Source: Clostridiales bacterium UBA5446 (GTDB lineage: Bacteria > Bacillota > Clostridia > Oscillospirales > Oscillospiraceae). Taken from it: 28,426 bases of DNA. Each line of letters begins with the position of its first letter. The stretch's first letter is position 1. Shown here in pieces: positions 28,053 through 28,426 of the stretch. Location: NCBI GenBank assembly GCA_002427465.1, contig DIRC01000050.1, forward strand, positions 1-28,426. Reading direction: 5' to 3'. Both the position numbers and the translations under genes were made by a program. Below the pieces are notes generated by a model. That model did no database searches. It saw only the letters and a program-made list of their open reading frames with translations, and was not told the DNA's origin.

Positions 28053-28426
28053 TTGAAAAAGAGGACGGCAGTTATAATCATATCCGTGCTGTCCGCCATC
28101 ATCGTGGCGGTGGGCGCGTTTGCCATTTATCAGAACCGGAAGCTGGTATTCTCAGCGCGTGTGAATCAAATCTATGGTGAACGCGCGCTGAACGACCTTA
28201 CGGAATCTCTGAGCGCGATGGAAGAGGCCCTGCAGAAGAGCAAGTATGCGACCTCGGCGCCGCTGATATCCCGGCTTTATACCGATGCGGCAACTTACGC
28301 GTCTTCCGCGGTCACCGCTCTGGGCGGCCTTCCTTACTCGACCTACGAGCTGGAAAAAACCTCCCGCTTCATCAATGCGGCGGGGGATTATGTGCTTTAT
28401 CTGTCAAGGGCCGCTTCGGAAGGGGA
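28053..28426 (+). CDS. ypeB: Germination protein YpeB, N-terminal part (3' end outside window)
   Basis: 124 residues are visible before the window ends. TTG 28053 lies 8 bases after a full AAGGAGG. The protein begins KKRTAVIIISVLSAIIVAVGAFAIYQNRKL, one membrane helix or signal anchor as in YpeB. A helical region follows whose pattern fits the YpeB N-terminal domain: NDLTESLSAMEEALQKSKYA, then AALxxLGxLP-type and LEKTSRFINAAGDYVLYLS segments. In Bacillus YpeB is needed for the spore cortex-lytic enzyme SleB to be placed and kept active, and it is made in the forespore. The sleB gene, which usually precedes ypeB, is not here; gltX is. The call rests on remembered family pattern. Confidence 0.82.
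   Translation, partial: MKKRTAVIIISVLSAIIVAVGAFAIYQNRKLVFSARVNQIYGERALNDLTESLSAMEEALQKSKYATSAPLISRLYTDAATYASSAVTALGGLPYSTYELEKTSRFINAAGDYVLYLSRAASEG

Overview
The window reads as chromosomal DNA from a spore-forming, anaerobic member of the Clostridia, most like an Oscillospiraceae-type genome. The reasons are: strong AGGAGG-type ribosome binding sites, frequent TTG starts, sigma-A promoters of textbook form, LPxTG/sortase and SLH surface proteins, the sporulation/germination gene ypeB, a RicT (YaaT) homologue, and the ECF substrate-binding subunits QueT and ThiT. This placement is inferred from gene content, not from a database search. Coding is dense on both strands. No tRNA, rRNA, CRISPR array, insertion sequence or replication origin was seen.

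Layout. 1-1340: the 3' end of an SLH-domain surface protein, then a convergent flavodoxin gene. 1528-8124: a surface-adhesion island made of a 1380-residue LPQTG adhesin with stacked isopeptide-type domains, its translationally coupled sortase, and a divergent Mga-like regulator. That regulator's perfect sigma-A promoter carries an inverted repeat around the -35 box. 8201-10426: leftward genes for a GGDEF diguanylate cyclase, HypB and a dCMP deaminase-like enzyme. 10510-12465: vitamin and nucleobase salvage, with queH, a candidate preQ1-type RNA element and queT, then a TPP riboswitch and thiT. 12474-15980: the conserved rpmH-rnpA-yidD-yidC-jag block, ending with acpP in place of the mnmE/mnmG genes that often follow, and without dnaA upstream. 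16019-17990: holB and ricT. 18075-21082: a FabG-like dehydrogenase, a small anchored surface protein, a YfcE-like phosphodiesterase and three small genes of unknown function. 21077-26390: a leftward run of aminotransferase, trpS, an undecaprenyl-phosphate sugar transferase, wecB and a membrane-anchored protein. 26522-28426: gltX, then the 5' part of ypeB, which runs off the window.

How the parts connect. QueH and QueT together suggest salvage of queuosine precursors; QueT and ThiT would both need an energising ECF module encoded elsewhere. The rpmH-acpP block serves ribosome, RNase P, membrane-insertion and lipid functions. The tagO-like and wecB genes together would make lipid-linked GlcNAc/ManNAc for wall glycopolymer. 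ypeB and a well-formed candidate sigma-G promoter at 20674-20703 tie two places in the window to the forespore.

The observations most worth following up are: two promoters whose -10 boxes sit exactly 6 nt before an ATG (queH and holB, predicted leaderless); the candidate preQ1 element with an extra hairpin; the sigma-G-like promoter in front of an unrecognised small proline-rich protein in a three-gene cassette; a ypeB Shine-Dalgarno buried in a hairpin whose other arm copies the 16S anti-SD; and a YidC whose conserved groove arginine is asparagine. No wholly new multi-gene system is proven here. The small-protein cassette is the best candidate.
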